In this document: positions 23,862 to 32,355 of the stretch, in pieces
Position numbering within the stretch: the stretch's first letter is position 1
Layout: the number at the start of each line of letters is the position of its first letter
NCBI RefSeq assembly: GCF_003667315.2
Contig: NZ_RCTZ02000013.1
Location: 79,756 to 143,755, forward strand
Length of the DNA: 64,000 bases
Reading direction: 5' to 3'
Source: Tropicibacter alexandrii
GTDB taxonomy: Bacteria; Pseudomonadota; Alphaproteobacteria; Rhodobacterales; Rhodobacteraceae
Program-made: the position numbers and the translations under genes
Notes under the pieces: generated by a model
Database searches by the model: none
Told to the model about the DNA's origin: nothing
Seen by the model: only the letters and a program-made list of their open reading frames with translations

Positions 23862-23956
23862 TGCATCTGCAGCATGAGTTTTTCTTATAACCGACTGACA
23901 TTGCGGTGTTTTTACGAGATTTTTTATTTCAGGCAGAAGATATGCAGATGCAGCAT
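23862..23956. promoter_or_regulatory. Paired near-palindromic sites upstream of the sigma-54 promoter
   Basis: TGCATCTGCAGCAT (23862-23875) and TGCAGATGCAGCAT (23943-23956) are related 14-mers, 81 bp apart, each with a near-palindromic ten-base core. They could be binding sites for the activator or another regulator. Confidence 0.4.
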
Positions 23957-23986
23957 TGGCGGGCTCGGCGGCGAGTGTTTCGAACC

Positions 23987-24040
23987 TTTACACCGGGCGT
24001 TACACAGGGCCGGTCCGGACGTTACACCGCCGCGTTACAC
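23987..24040. promoter_or_regulatory. Four TTACAC repeats, candidate upstream activating sequence
   Basis: TTTACAC at 23987 and GTTACAC at 23999, 24021 and 24034 are spaced 12, 22 and 13 bp, close to one or two helical turns. They lie about 140-190 bp upstream of the -24 element, the usual distance for an enhancer-binding protein. Binding by the product of 5770-7788 is inferred. Confidence 0.5.
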
Positions 24041-24091
24041 ACCCATGGCGCGCGCCGGGATGCGCGGCCCGGTCGGCGGGGTCCGGCCATG

Positions 24092-24113
24092 AAAAAAGGG
24101 GCCCTAGGGCCCC
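24092..24113 (-). terminator. Rho-independent terminator after rpoN
   Basis: A 16-bp perfect palindrome GGGGCCCTAGGGCCCC (24098-24113) is followed on the minus strand by six U residues. It lies 26 bp after the rpoN stop and insulates the enhancer region from rpoN transcription. Confidence 0.88.
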
Positions 24114-24138
24114 TGTCCGCGCGGATGTCCGGATGGGA

Positions 24139-25398
24139 TCAGGCCCGCAAGCGCCGCTGTGCGACCGGGGCAAAGCCCAGTTCCTGCCGGTACTTCGCGA
24201 CCACGCGGCGCGAGACGCGCAGCCCCTCGCGCCCCAGCCGGTCGGCAAGCTGCTGATCGGACAGCGGCGCGTCGGGCATTTCGGCGGCCAGCAGGGCGCG
24301 CAGCCGGGCGATCACCCTGGGCTTGGCTGCGCCCCCGGCGCCGCCGCGCGCAGAGGGGCGTGGGCACAGCGTCCGGGCCTCGACGATGCCGTTCGGCCCT
24401 TCGATCAGCAGGCCGTTCAGGACCCGGCTGACCGTGCTGATATGAAATCCCGTCCTTTGTGCGATGGTCGCCTGCGTCAGGGGTTTGAGCGCCTCGGGGC
24501 CGCCACGAAAGAAGGCCCCCTGCACGTCGATGATGACCTGAACGATGTGCTTGAGGGCGTTGTGACGCAGATCCATCGCCTGTTTCAGCGCCCGCGCTTC
24601 GCCCAGGGCCTGGCGCAGGTCGGGCGACACATCTGCCTCCGCACGGGGCAGGACGGCGACCTCGGTGGCAAAGCGCGATGTGAAGACCGCGCGCCAGCCG
24701 TCGCCGTCGGGCTCGATCCGGACATCGGGCGCGCGCATCAGCGTCGGATCGGCGGCAAACTGCCCGCCTGGCTTGGGATCGAGCCGCCGCAACCGGGCCA
24801 ACTGCGCGGCGACGGTGGCGTCGTCCAGCCCCGCGGCGCGAGCCAGCGCGGCGGGCCCGCCGCGCTCAAGCGCTGGCAGATGCGCCAGCACGGCCTCGGC
24901 TTCCGCGTCCCACAGCTCCTTGTCCTTCAGTTGAAGCCGCAGGCATTCCGCTAGGTCCCGGGCGAACAGCCCCGCCGGCGACACCCGGCGCTGCACCAGC
25001 GCCAGCGCGGTTTCGACCAGGTGGCAAGCCAGGCCCAGATTGTCCGCGATCTCGGGCACCGGCCGGCCGATCCAGCCCGAAGGCTCAAGCTCTTCGACAA
25101 GGCCCAGGATCAGCCGCTCCATCGGCCCGCCGTGGCCGATCAGGCCCGCCAGCTCGTGCAGGACGTGATCGTAAAGGCTGGTCGGCCGGTTCGCCATGCC
25201 CGCGTCGATCAGATCCGCCGCGCTGCCTGCGCGGATCGCGGTGTAGCGGCGCTGGCGCACGATCAAGAGCGGGTTCTCGCGGGCCGTCCGGTAGAGGTGG
25301 TCGTCCAGCTCTTCGCCCGACATCTGCAACACATGGGTCACATGGCCAAGGCGGAAACTTTGCGTCTGGCTGGGGTGCAACCGGGTCGAAAGCGTCAT
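24139..25398 (-). CDS. rpoN: RNA polymerase sigma-54 factor
   Basis: 419 aa, shorter than the usual 470-500 because the acidic linker region II is reduced. Region I has the expected Gln/Leu-rich pattern (SQTQSFRLGHVTHVLQMSG, then NPLLIV). The core-binding and HTH regions follow (TQATIAQRTGFHISTVSRVLNG). The RpoN box is SRRVVAKYRQELG at about 396-408, with one or two changes from ARRTVAKYRE. It is carried inside the monooxygenase segment and ends toward the operon promoter, so it looks like a cluster-specific sigma-54 paralogue. Confidence 0.95.
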   Translation of the reverse strand: MTLSTRLHPSQTQSFRLGHVTHVLQMSGEELDDHLYRTARENPLLIVRQRRYTAIRAGSAADLIDAGMANRPTSLYDHVLHELAGLIGHGGPMERLILGLVEELEPSGWIGRPVPEIADNLGLACHLVETALALVQRRVSPAGLFARDLAECLRLQLKDKELWDAEAEAVLAHLPALERGGPAALARAAGLDDATVAAQLARLRRLDPKPGGQFAADPTLMRAPDVRIEPDGDGWRAVFTSRFATEVAVLPRAEADVSPDLRQALGEARALKQAMDLRHNALKHIVQVIIDVQGAFFRGGPEALKPLTQATIAQRTGFHISTVSRVLNGLLIEGPNGIVEARTLCPRPSARGGAGGAAKPRVIARLRALLAAEMPDAPLSDQQLADRLGREGLRVSRRVVAKYRQELGFAPVAQRRLRA

Positions 25399-25481
25399 GT
25401 CTGGCCCTCTGCGGAAACATCTGGCCAGATCGCGAAGGCCCGGTTTAGTCTCTGCTCGGCAGCATAAGGACGATCGACGAC

Positions 25482-26402
25482 ATGGCCGACTCCCTTCCCA
25501 GGGGCGCTATTACGCCGCTTCCCCACACCGCGCCCGAGATGTCCTATCCCGGGCTTTCGCCACAATTGCTGGCCCGCGTGCGACAGCTGTGGTCCGCGCG
25601 GAGGCTGGATTTCGACCGCAGCTGGCACGCCGGCATCCGGTCGCTGCCGGGCTTTCGTGCCGTGCCCCGGCCGGATCACCCGGTCGACAGCGCCGCCGTC
25701 GATCTGGTGTTCCTGTTCGATCAGGCCTTGTTGTGGGTCCGGGCGATTCATGCGGCGGCGGTCGCGGGCCATGGCCATGCGGTCCCGGGCCTGACCCCAG
25801 CGCAGTGGCATGGGCTGGCTGGCGTCACTGCCCGGCTGACCGACCAGATGGCGGCGCTGCGTCTTTTGTCCCTGACCGAACTGCCGATGCCCGCGATGCA
25901 GATCGCCAGATCGCTGTCCGAGGACGTGGACACGGCCCTGATCCTGCTGATCCGGCCCAAGCTGGCGCAGCGCCTGGCCGAGTGCCGCAGCGCCGAGGAC
26001 GCCAACGATTTCTGGCGCCGCCACATCGCCGGCGGGCGCGCCTACAAGGCGATCTCTGAAAAGCTGTACAGCGTGGGCATCGACCATTCCGCCGATACCG
26101 ACTACGCCAAGTGGCGCAAATCCGTCCTTACGATCCTCAGCACTGCTGTGCATGGCCACCTGCTTGGCACCGCCGGGCACCTGCCCGCGGGGGACAAGGT
26201 GCTGGTGAACGACGACAGCCTCTATTTCGCGACGTTTCGGATTCATGAATTCTGCGCCTATGCTCAGCTGGTCACGCCAAAGCTGACTGCGCTGCTGGAC
26301 AGCACTGCGGACACGGCGCCGGGCACCTTCGCTCCGCTCGCCGCGCCGCTCAGCGCGATCCTGATCAGCCAGATCCAGAGCCTGACCGCGCCCGTCCCGT
26401 AG
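25482..26402 (+). CDS. Hypothetical protein divergent from rpoN
   Basis: 306 aa, start supported by AAGGACG. I do not recognise the family. It is soluble and mostly helical, with conserved-looking blocks DFDRSWHAGIRSL, PDHPVDSAAVDLVFLFDQ, LRLLSLTELPMPAMQ and HSADTDYAKWRKSVLTILST. No catalytic motif stands out. It shares an 83-bp divergent promoter region with rpoN, so joint regulation is likely. Confidence 0.65.
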   Translation: MADSLPRGAITPLPHTAPEMSYPGLSPQLLARVRQLWSARRLDFDRSWHAGIRSLPGFRAVPRPDHPVDSAAVDLVFLFDQALLWVRAIHAAAVAGHGHAVPGLTPAQWHGLAGVTARLTDQMAALRLLSLTELPMPAMQIARSLSEDVDTALILLIRPKLAQRLAECRSAEDANDFWRRHIAGGRAYKAISEKLYSVGIDHSADTDYAKWRKSVLTILSTAVHGHLLGTAGHLPAGDKVLVNDDSLYFATFRIHEFCAYAQLVTPKLTALLDSTADTAPGTFAPLAAPLSAILISQIQSLTAPVP

Positions 26403-26431
26403 CCGAAGCGCCGGGACCGGGCCGCCGGTCA

Positions 26432-26611
26432 CTAATGCATGGGGTCTTCGGCCTTGCCGATGCGGCCCTGGGCGATCCATTGCGCGGCCAGGATCAGCGC
26501 GCCGGTGGCGAAATCCTTGCCGTGGTCGTCGATCATCTCTTCGGCGATCTTGGCCAGGGACTGGAAATAGACGTCCTTGCTTTGCTCTTCGGTGGTCAGT
26601 GTCTGGGTCAT
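26432..26611 (-). CDS. Small hypothetical protein of the WD40 operon
   Basis: 59 aa from the ATG at 26611 (MTQTLTTEEQSKDVY), with GGAGGCTTCC upstream. It is helical and acidic-amphipathic, without a membrane segment. It is the last gene of a three-gene minus-strand operon, 17 bp after the WD40 protein. Function unknown. Confidence 0.6.
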   Translation of the reverse strand: MTQTLTTEEQSKDVYFQSLAKIAEEMIDDHGKDFATGALILAAQWIAQGRIGKAEDPMH

Positions 26612-26628
26612 GGAAGCCTCCTGTCGGG

Positions 26629-27765
26629 TTACTTGAACATGGCTTTGGGAAAGGCCGCGACGGCGGCCGTTCCGCCGGCGGTGCCGATGGCCAGATGCGC
26701 GCCATCGGCCGACCATTCGAGCGCGGTGACCGGGTCGCCCCCGCCCTCGCGCAGCATCATTTCCTCGCGCCGGCCGATCTGGCACAGCGTGACCAGCCCG
26801 TTGGCGTAGCCCGCCGCGCAGAGGTCGCGCGCCGGATGGACGGCCACCTTCTCGACGATGGTGAGCCCGGGCTTGCCGGTTTCGACCGGGGTGCCCTCGT
26901 GATCACCGAAGGGCAGGTCGGGCAGGCGCCAGCCGGTGACACGGAAGGCGCCCGAGGTCATCATCGCGCCGGCGCTGCGGCTGAAGCCGACTGCCGCGAC
27001 GGGGGCGGGAAAACCGACGATGCGATCCGCCGCGCCCGTCCCGGTATCGACCAGAAGCACCGCCTTGTCGCCGCATCCGCCGATCAGCCAGCGCCCGTCC
27101 GGGGACCAGCCAAGCGGGCCCGGCTCTCCCTCCGTGTCGATCCGGGCCAGGGTCGACAGATCGTCGGTGCGCAGGATCGTGACCCGTCCCGGGCCCCAGC
27201 AGGCGATCCGCCCGGCATCGGAGGAGGTCGCGATGGCACGGGTGTCGTGATCCAGCGCCGTCGCCCGGACGGACAGGCCATCCTCGGGCGACAGGATTTC
27301 CAGCTCCGGCCCCCGGGCGACCAGAATGCCCTGCCGGTCCGGCAGCGTCGCCAGCGCGGTGATCGGGCCCTGCCCCGCCCGTGCCACACGCAGGGTCTGG
27401 CCGCGCGCGGTGGCCCGCCAGACCTCGGCCCCGTCCGAATGCACAAAGGCAAAGCCCTGCTGCGCGACGCGGCACAGGCACAGCCCGGCGGCGGCCTGCG
27501 GCTGGTCGGTCCGCACGGGTGTCGGCAGCGCCTTGCTGCGCGGGCGGATCGTCATGCGCCCGGTGTCCGCCTCGACGCGCATCCGCGTTTCGGGGTCCTC
27601 GGCATCCTTCATCGGAAGGAAGGCCAGCGTTCCGTCGTCCAGGCCGACCGCGACGGACGACCCGATCGCATTGAACCGGACGTCGCGGACAGGCGCGCCA
27701 AAGTCCCAGGACCGGGCGATCAGGTCGAACAGCGACATGGCGGGTGGGGCGTCGTGTTTTGTCAT
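26629..27765 (-). CDS. WD40-repeat beta-propeller protein
   Basis: 378 aa. Repeated blades are visible, for example VRDVRFNAIGSSVAVGLDDG, LGWSPDGRWLIGGCGDK, VAAVGFSRSAGAMMTSG and VTALEWSADGAHLAIGTAGG, with the usual W/SxDG turns. It has no signal peptide, so it is probably a cytoplasmic scaffold. Its ATG overlaps the stop of the upstream gene (ATGA), implying coupled synthesis. The partner is unknown. Confidence 0.85.
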   Translation of the reverse strand: MTKHDAPPAMSLFDLIARSWDFGAPVRDVRFNAIGSSVAVGLDDGTLAFLPMKDAEDPETRMRVEADTGRMTIRPRSKALPTPVRTDQPQAAAGLCLCRVAQQGFAFVHSDGAEVWRATARGQTLRVARAGQGPITALATLPDRQGILVARGPELEILSPEDGLSVRATALDHDTRAIATSSDAGRIACWGPGRVTILRTDDLSTLARIDTEGEPGPLGWSPDGRWLIGGCGDKAVLLVDTGTGAADRIVGFPAPVAAVGFSRSAGAMMTSGAFRVTGWRLPDLPFGDHEGTPVETGKPGLTIVEKVAVHPARDLCAAGYANGLVTLCQIGRREEMMLREGGGDPVTALEWSADGAHLAIGTAGGTAAVAAFPKAMFK

Positions 27766-28055
27766 TCTGGCTTTCTCTCCGTGGCTGCCTTGAGTTCGCG
27801 GTCCAGCTCGGCCAGAGCGGCCTCAAGCGTTTCAATCCGGGCGCGGCAGGTCTCGAAGGCGGCGTCGACGGCGGCACGCTCTGCCGCGCCGGGCGCGACA
27901 TCGGCGCCGTCTTCCGCGTCCTTCTGGTCGAGGATCATCATGCCGCTGGCGATCTGGTTTAGCCGCAGGGTTTCGCTGTTGGCCTCCGAGATGGACTGGA
28001 TCACCGCCAGCCGGGCCGCGAGGATGGTCTGGATATTGCGCGGCTGACCGGTCAT
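27762..28055 (-). CDS. Small hypothetical protein, first gene of WD40 operon
   Basis: 97 aa from the ATG at 28055 (MTGQPRNIQTILAARLAV). It is helical: a predicted N-terminal helix, a middle acidic stretch (DQKDAEDGADVAPG) and a C-terminal coiled-coil-like helix (ARIETLEAALAELDREL). The stop overlaps the WD40 start by four bases. No family was recognised; the coupling suggests that it binds the propeller protein. Confidence 0.6.
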   Translation of the reverse strand: MTGQPRNIQTILAARLAVIQSISEANSETLRLNQIASGMMILDQKDAEDGADVAPGAAERAAVDAAFETCRARIETLEAALAELDRELKAATERKPE

Positions 28056-28105
28056 GATCCCGGCCCAAACGCTGCCCGACAGCCGCAACCGGAGACCCAA
28101 GCCCG

Positions 28106-28381
28106 ATGTTCGACCCCGCCGACGCCCGTTTCCTGACCGCCCTGCACCAGGTCCTTGCCGAGACCGACAGCCCCGAGGCCGCCCCGTGCCAGGCGGCGGC
28201 CCGAAAGGCGCTGGACAGCCGCGCGCCGCTGGATCTGCTGGCCGCGCGTGAGGGCGTCCATGCCCTGCCGCGCGACCTGCGCGACCGGATTCTGGCCCAG
28301 GTTCACGCCAGGATGGCCGGCGACCTGTCGGCGATCTGGGATCTGCTGCCCCACGCGCCGGGCACGCCAAGGTCCCACTGA
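28106..28381 (+). CDS. Small hypothetical protein, divergent
   Basis: 91 aa (MFDPADARFLTALHQVLA), with GGAGACC upstream. It is Ala/Leu/Arg-rich and helical, without motifs. It is divergent from the WD40 operon, with 50 bp between the starts. The frame could be fortuitous in such GC-rich DNA, but start context and length are reasonable. Confidence 0.5.
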   Translation: MFDPADARFLTALHQVLAETDSPEAAPCQAAARKALDSRAPLDLLAAREGVHALPRDLRDRILAQVHARMAGDLSAIWDLLPHAPGTPRSH

Positions 28382-28718
28382 GGCCGCCGGCCCGGCGCCG
28401 GGACTCCCTTGGATCGTTGATCGCGACATCGGCCTCTCCTCCCCTGAGCCTCCGATTGATGAAGTGCCAATGAATCTATCCAGTGCCCCCCGCGCTGCAA
28501 AGGAATCCCTGCGGTTTTCGGAGCTTTACCGCCGAAAATCATGAATCTGTAATGCATCGTTACAATCGCCGGAGGGAGAACGTAACACTCTGTTCCACAA
28601 TAATTTTTCTGCGCCGCAGAATGGTGGCGGGCAAGCCGGAAAACCGAATCAGACAGTTGATTCGCGGCCCGATCCGGGAAAGGCTGGCCAGGCGATCCAA
28701 CCCAACGGGGACCCCGCC
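28382..28718. other. Intergenic region with GTTACA/GTAACAC inverted motif
   Basis: No gene seen. GTTACA at 28559-28564 and GTAACAC at 28582-28588 are in inverted orientation and resemble the motif repeated upstream of the monooxygenase promoter. I could not find a matching -24/-12 promoter nearby. Confidence 0.4.
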
Positions 28719-29549
28719 ATGGACGACTTTCCGGACATCCTGACGCTCGACGACCTGTGCCTGCGGCCGATGACGCCGGGCGATGTGCCAGCGGTGACGC
28801 GTCAGTTGGGCGCAGTGGAGACCGCCCGTTGGATGGCGGCGGTCCGACACCCTTTCGGGCCCGCCGAGGCACAAGAGATCCTGGCGATCGCCCGGGACCC
28901 GCACCGTCGTCTTCGGGTGATCGCGCGCGACGGCGTCCCGATCGGCTGCCTTTGCCTTGTGCCGGACCTGTGGTTCTGGATTGACCCCGCGTTCCGGGGT
29001 TTGGGGCACGTCTCGCGCGCGCTGACGGGGGCGATCATGGCACATGTCGCCGCGCAGGGCGCGCCGCTGCTGGCCACCTGCCGCGCCGACAACGACGCCT
29101 CTCGTGCGGTCCTGGCCTCGCTTGGGTTCTCACGCAGGCCGGGGGGGCGGCGGATGTTCTTTCAGTCCGAGGGCCGCGCACTTCCCTGCCTCGATCACGT
29201 CATGACGCCCGAGCAATGGCTGGTCCTGCACCCGCCGGTCCAGAGCTGCGGCGCGGCGACTGTGCGCCCAGCGACTCAGAAGGATGCGCCCGGCCTTCTC
29301 CAACTTCTCCCGCGCCGGGGCGAGGACCCGGGCTGGCCCTCCCCCGAGGCGCTCAGCCGCTTTATCGAAGAGCATCGCTGCCGCCGCCCCGACCTGGGCC
29401 TGTTCGTCGTCGAAGACGATATCCGCCGGGTCGTGGGCATGGTGCTGCGCTCCGGCACCGACCCGGCGGCCATGCGGTTCCTGAGTCAGCAGGATGCCGA
29501 CCGCTGCATGGCGGATCTCGGCGCGGCGCTGCCCGGGTCTGGCGCCTGA
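28719..29549 (+). CDS. GNAT-family acetyltransferase, tandem-like
   Basis: 276 aa. Residues about 12-150 form a RimJ/RimL-type GNAT domain, including LCLRPMTPGDVPAV, WFWIDPAFRGLGHVSRAL (a variant acetyl-CoA loop, R-G-L-G-H) and NDASRAVLASLGF. A second region from about 185 (ATVRPATQKDAPGLLQLL ... LGLFVVEDDIRRVVGMVLR) looks like the first half of another GNAT domain that lacks the acetyl-CoA motif. The gene may therefore be a fusion truncated at its end. Substrate unknown. Confidence 0.75.
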   Translation: MDDFPDILTLDDLCLRPMTPGDVPAVTRQLGAVETARWMAAVRHPFGPAEAQEILAIARDPHRRLRVIARDGVPIGCLCLVPDLWFWIDPAFRGLGHVSRALTGAIMAHVAAQGAPLLATCRADNDASRAVLASLGFSRRPGGRRMFFQSEGRALPCLDHVMTPEQWLVLHPPVQSCGAATVRPATQKDAPGLLQLLPRRGEDPGWPSPEALSRFIEEHRCRRPDLGLFVVEDDIRRVVGMVLRSGTDPAAMRFLSQQDADRCMADLGAALPGSGA

Positions 29550-29559
29550 CGGGACGGGA

Positions 29560-30050
29560 TCATCTCAAGATATGGGAATAGACAGTGTTGCGCGACACGC
29601 CGATCTTGCGAGCGGTCAGTGCGACATTCGACCCGCAATGCCGGAAAGCGCGGTTGATCTCGCGGCACTTCGCCTCGCGCACGGGATTGCTCGGGCAGCG
29701 CACGGCGCGGACTTGCAACTGGGTTTCCAGATCGACCAGGTTGCGCGGGCGGTCAGCGGCATCGCTGGGGCCCGGACGCCCGCGCGGGACGGGTCAGGCG
29801 GAGACGCGCGAAATACGAGGCGTCCAGCACGACACCATCGCAATTGGCGAAGACCGTCATGAAATTGGTCCCGGCGATCTGCTTGCTCAGCAGTTCCAGC
29901 TCGGGGCGGACGACGGCGATCAGGGCCGCGTCGCGCGCGCGGGCCTCGCGCAGTTCGGCGTAGGACAGCACGGCGTCCATGGGCTTGGCCGTCGACTCCA
30001 GCCCGTAGCCGAGGCAGCGGTGCCAGCTGTCCGCGATGACCCCGGGCAGG
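29560..30050 (-). pseudogene. Remnant of a sigma-54-dependent activator
   Basis: Two minus-strand blocks of an AcoR-like regulator lie next to each other. One is an N-terminal part (VIADSWHRCLGYGLES, VVRPELELLSKQIAGTNFM, about 29800-30050). The other is the C-terminal Fis HTH (FRHCGSNVALTARKIGVSRN, ending SHILR, about 29560-29650). The AAA+ ATPase domain between them is gone, so the gene is dead. It is convergent with the GNAT gene and abuts a pyruvate carboxylase fragment. Confidence 0.7.
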
Positions 30051-30615
30051 GCGCCGTCTGCTACACCGGCGACGTCCTGCACCCCGACCGGGCCAAGTAC
30101 GACCTCAAGTACTATGTCGGCATGGCCAAGGGGCTGGAGGCGGCCGGCGCGCATGTGTTGGGCCTCAAAGACACGGCGGGGCTCCTGAAGCCCTCTGCCG
30201 CGCGGGTGCTGATCAAGGCGCTGCAGGACAAGATCTCGATCCCGATCCATTTCCACACGCATGATGCCTCAGGTATCGCTGGGGCGACGATCCACGCCGC
30301 CGCCGAGATGGGTGTCAATGCGGCGGATGCGGCGATGGATGCGCTGCCGGGCAACACCTCGCAGCCGACGCTGGGGGCCATCGTCGAGGCGCTGATGCAC
30401 ACCGACCGCGACACCGGGCTGGATATCGAGACGGTCCGCCAGGTCAGCGATTACTGGGAGGCGGTGCACGGACAGTATGTCGAGTTTGAATCTGGCATGC
30501 AGGCCCCGGCCTCAGAGATCTACCTGCACGAGAAGCCCGGCGGGCAGTTCACCAACCTCAAGGCCCAGGCCCGGTCGATGGGGCTGGAGAAACGCTGGCA
30601 CGAAGTCGCCCATAC
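30050..30615 (+). pseudogene. pyc: Pyruvate carboxylase internal fragment
   Basis: About 187 residues from the carboxyltransferase domain are clear: VCYTGDVLHPDRAKYDLKYY, HVLGLKDTAGLLKPSAA, IHFHTHDASGIAGATIHAA, DALPGNTSQPTLGAIVEAL and HEKPGGQFTNLKAQARS. The biotin carboxylase part upstream is replaced by the activator remnant, and the biotin-carrier end is cut by the ISL3 element at 30616. Not functional. Confidence 0.88.
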
Positions 30616-30641
30616 GGTTCTGCCTCAATTTGTGTGGCGCA
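30616..30641 (+). repeat. ISL3 copy 2, left terminal inverted repeat
   Basis: 26 bp, identical to 2736-2761. Confidence 0.9.
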
Positions 30642-30677
30642 ACTATCCTGAGCTTGGAACATTCGGGAGGGATAGTC

Positions 30678-32297
30678 GTGATTTCAAAAAAGCACTGGTC
30701 GCCCGGGAGCGACGTTTCGGTTCAAGGCGTTAAGCGACGTGATTCCGGCGGGTGGCTTGTATCCGGTGTTTTGGCACCGAGAGGCATCTGCCCAGATTGT
30801 GGTTTGCATTCTCGGCGTCGTCACGGGTGGCGGCAAAGGCGGCTACAGGATTTACCTGCACTTGGCGACAAGGTAACAATCGCACTCTGGGTCTGCAGGT
30901 GGCGATGTCGCGCTTCCACGTGCCCGCGGCGGACTTTTTCGGACTACACCTCGTCAATTGCGCGTCCATTTGCACGTCGAACTTCGCGTGCTGATGACAT
31001 TGTAGTTCATCTGGGGCACGCCACGGGTGGACGGCCTGCCGAGCGGCTCTTGCGCCGTTTAGGCGTCGGTGTCAGCAATGACACGGTGCTGCGACACCTC
31101 AAGAAGTGTGCGGAAAGCGTCGCCCCGCCGCCAACGGTCATTGGCATCGACGATTGGAGCTGGCGCAAGTCGCAGACTTACGGAACCATCATCGTCGATC
31201 TCGAGCGGCAGACCGTAATTGATATTCTTCCGGATCGGAGCGTTGAAAGCTGTGCGAGCTGGCTGCGGCAGCACCCTGAGATTGAAGTCATCAGTCGGGA
31301 TCGTTGTGGCGGATATGCGAAGGCCGCACGTCAGGGTGCACCGCAAGCCCTGCAGGTCGCAGACCGTTTCCATCTCGTCCAGAACCTGCGCCAGGCCATT
31401 GAAGAGCAGATGAATATGCATGGCCGCGCCACCGGGCGGGCGCTATTGTCAGATGCCGAAAACATCAGCACGGCCAATCATCTACTGCGATCGCGTCTTG
31501 CTCATCGGAAATCACGTGAGGAAATTTTCCGAAACATCCATGCGCTTCGTGATCAAGGGCTGTCTTGTAGCGAAATTGGACGTCGGACCGGCTTCCCGCG
31601 TCGTAGTGTGGCGAAGTGGTTGAGCTCCGACTCGCCACCAGACCGCCGCCGAGCTGCATTGAAGCCCACGTCGCCGTGGTATTTTGAGAGCATACTGGCC
31701 GATCTCTGGAAACAGGGTATCCGGTCCGGCCAGGAATTATTGGTCGAAATTCAACGCCATGGCTATGAGGGCAGCTTGTCTCATTTGCAACGTCTGCTGG
31801 CCGGATGGCGAAGGGATGAACAAACCGTTCTAGCAGGCCCGACCGACACGCCGCTGCCCCTGGCGCCTGTGCGGGACCCGCAAACCGGTCACGCCATTTC
31901 GCCGGTTGTCGCAGCGGCGCTCTGTATCAAGCCGCGACGCAAATTGACCGCAGACCAGGCCCAAAAGGTAGATGCATTGAAGGCCGGATCGCCAAGCTTT
32001 GCCACGATGCGGAGCCTTGCCATGCGGTTTCAGGGCATTTTGCGCGGCGACCAGTCCGCCCCGCTGGACGCATGGATCGACCTGGCCATTGAGACTGGCA
32101 TCCCACCAATCATGCGCTTTGCCCGCACGCTGCACCGCGACATCGAGGCCGTGCGCAATGCCATCGAACTTCCGTGGAGCAACGGTCAGGCTGAGGGCCA
32201 AGTCAATCGCCTGAAGACCCTCAAGCGCGCCATGTACGGTCGCGCCGGACCAGAACTCCTCAGAGCCCGAATGCTGCCACTGCGCCACACAGATTGA
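30678..32297 (+). CDS. ISL3-family transposase (copy 2)
   Basis: 539 aa, GTG start at 30678 after CGGGAGGGA. The predicted protein is identical to that of copy 1, including the DDE residues, which indicates recent duplication. An apparent longer frame reads through from the pyc fragment into the IS and would give a fusion; the internal GTG with its own ribosome binding site is the likely start. Confidence 0.93.
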   Translation: MISKKHWSPGSDVSVQGVKRRDSGGWLVSGVLAPRGICPDCGLHSRRRHGWRQRRLQDLPALGDKVTIALWVCRWRCRASTCPRRTFSDYTSSIARPFARRTSRADDIVVHLGHATGGRPAERLLRRLGVGVSNDTVLRHLKKCAESVAPPPTVIGIDDWSWRKSQTYGTIIVDLERQTVIDILPDRSVESCASWLRQHPEIEVISRDRCGGYAKAARQGAPQALQVADRFHLVQNLRQAIEEQMNMHGRATGRALLSDAENISTANHLLRSRLAHRKSREEIFRNIHALRDQGLSCSEIGRRTGFPRRSVAKWLSSDSPPDRRRAALKPTSPWYFESILADLWKQGIRSGQELLVEIQRHGYEGSLSHLQRLLAGWRRDEQTVLAGPTDTPLPLAPVRDPQTGHAISPVVAAALCIKPRRKLTADQAQKVDALKAGSPSFATMRSLAMRFQGILRGDQSAPLDAWIDLAIETGIPPIMRFARTLHRDIEAVRNAIELPWSNGQAEGQVNRLKTLKRAMYGRAGPELLRARMLPLRHTD

Positions 32298-32306
32298 GGC
32301 AGAACC
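32281..32306 (-). repeat. ISL3 copy 2, right terminal inverted repeat
   Basis: 26 bp, identical to 4401-4426. Confidence 0.9.
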
Positions 32307-32327
32307 CAATTAAGGGGTCATCCTCAA

Positions 32328-32345
32328 TTAAGGGCAACGCGACAC
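32328..32345 (-). repeat. 18-bp sequence outside the right ISL3 copy
   Basis: Reverse complement of 2715-2732. It is preceded by GGGGTCATCCTCAA (32314-32327), giving a block that begins GGGGTC like Tn3-family terminal repeats. The assignment to Tn3 is tentative. Confidence 0.5.
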
Positions 32346-32355
32346 ACGCCTATCT

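Larger units (their letters stand above)
30616..32306 (+). mobile_element. ISL3-family insertion sequence, copy 2
   Basis: 1691 bp, same length and orientation as copy 1, with the same 26-bp terminal repeats. It interrupts the pyruvate carboxylase fragment. Outer bases are GCCCATAC on the left and CAATTAAG on the right, with no direct duplication. Confidence 0.93.

Noticed and set aside
28455..28475. TGGCAC on the minus strand as a second sigma-54 promoter
   Set aside because: No GC-containing -12 element occurs at the required spacing.
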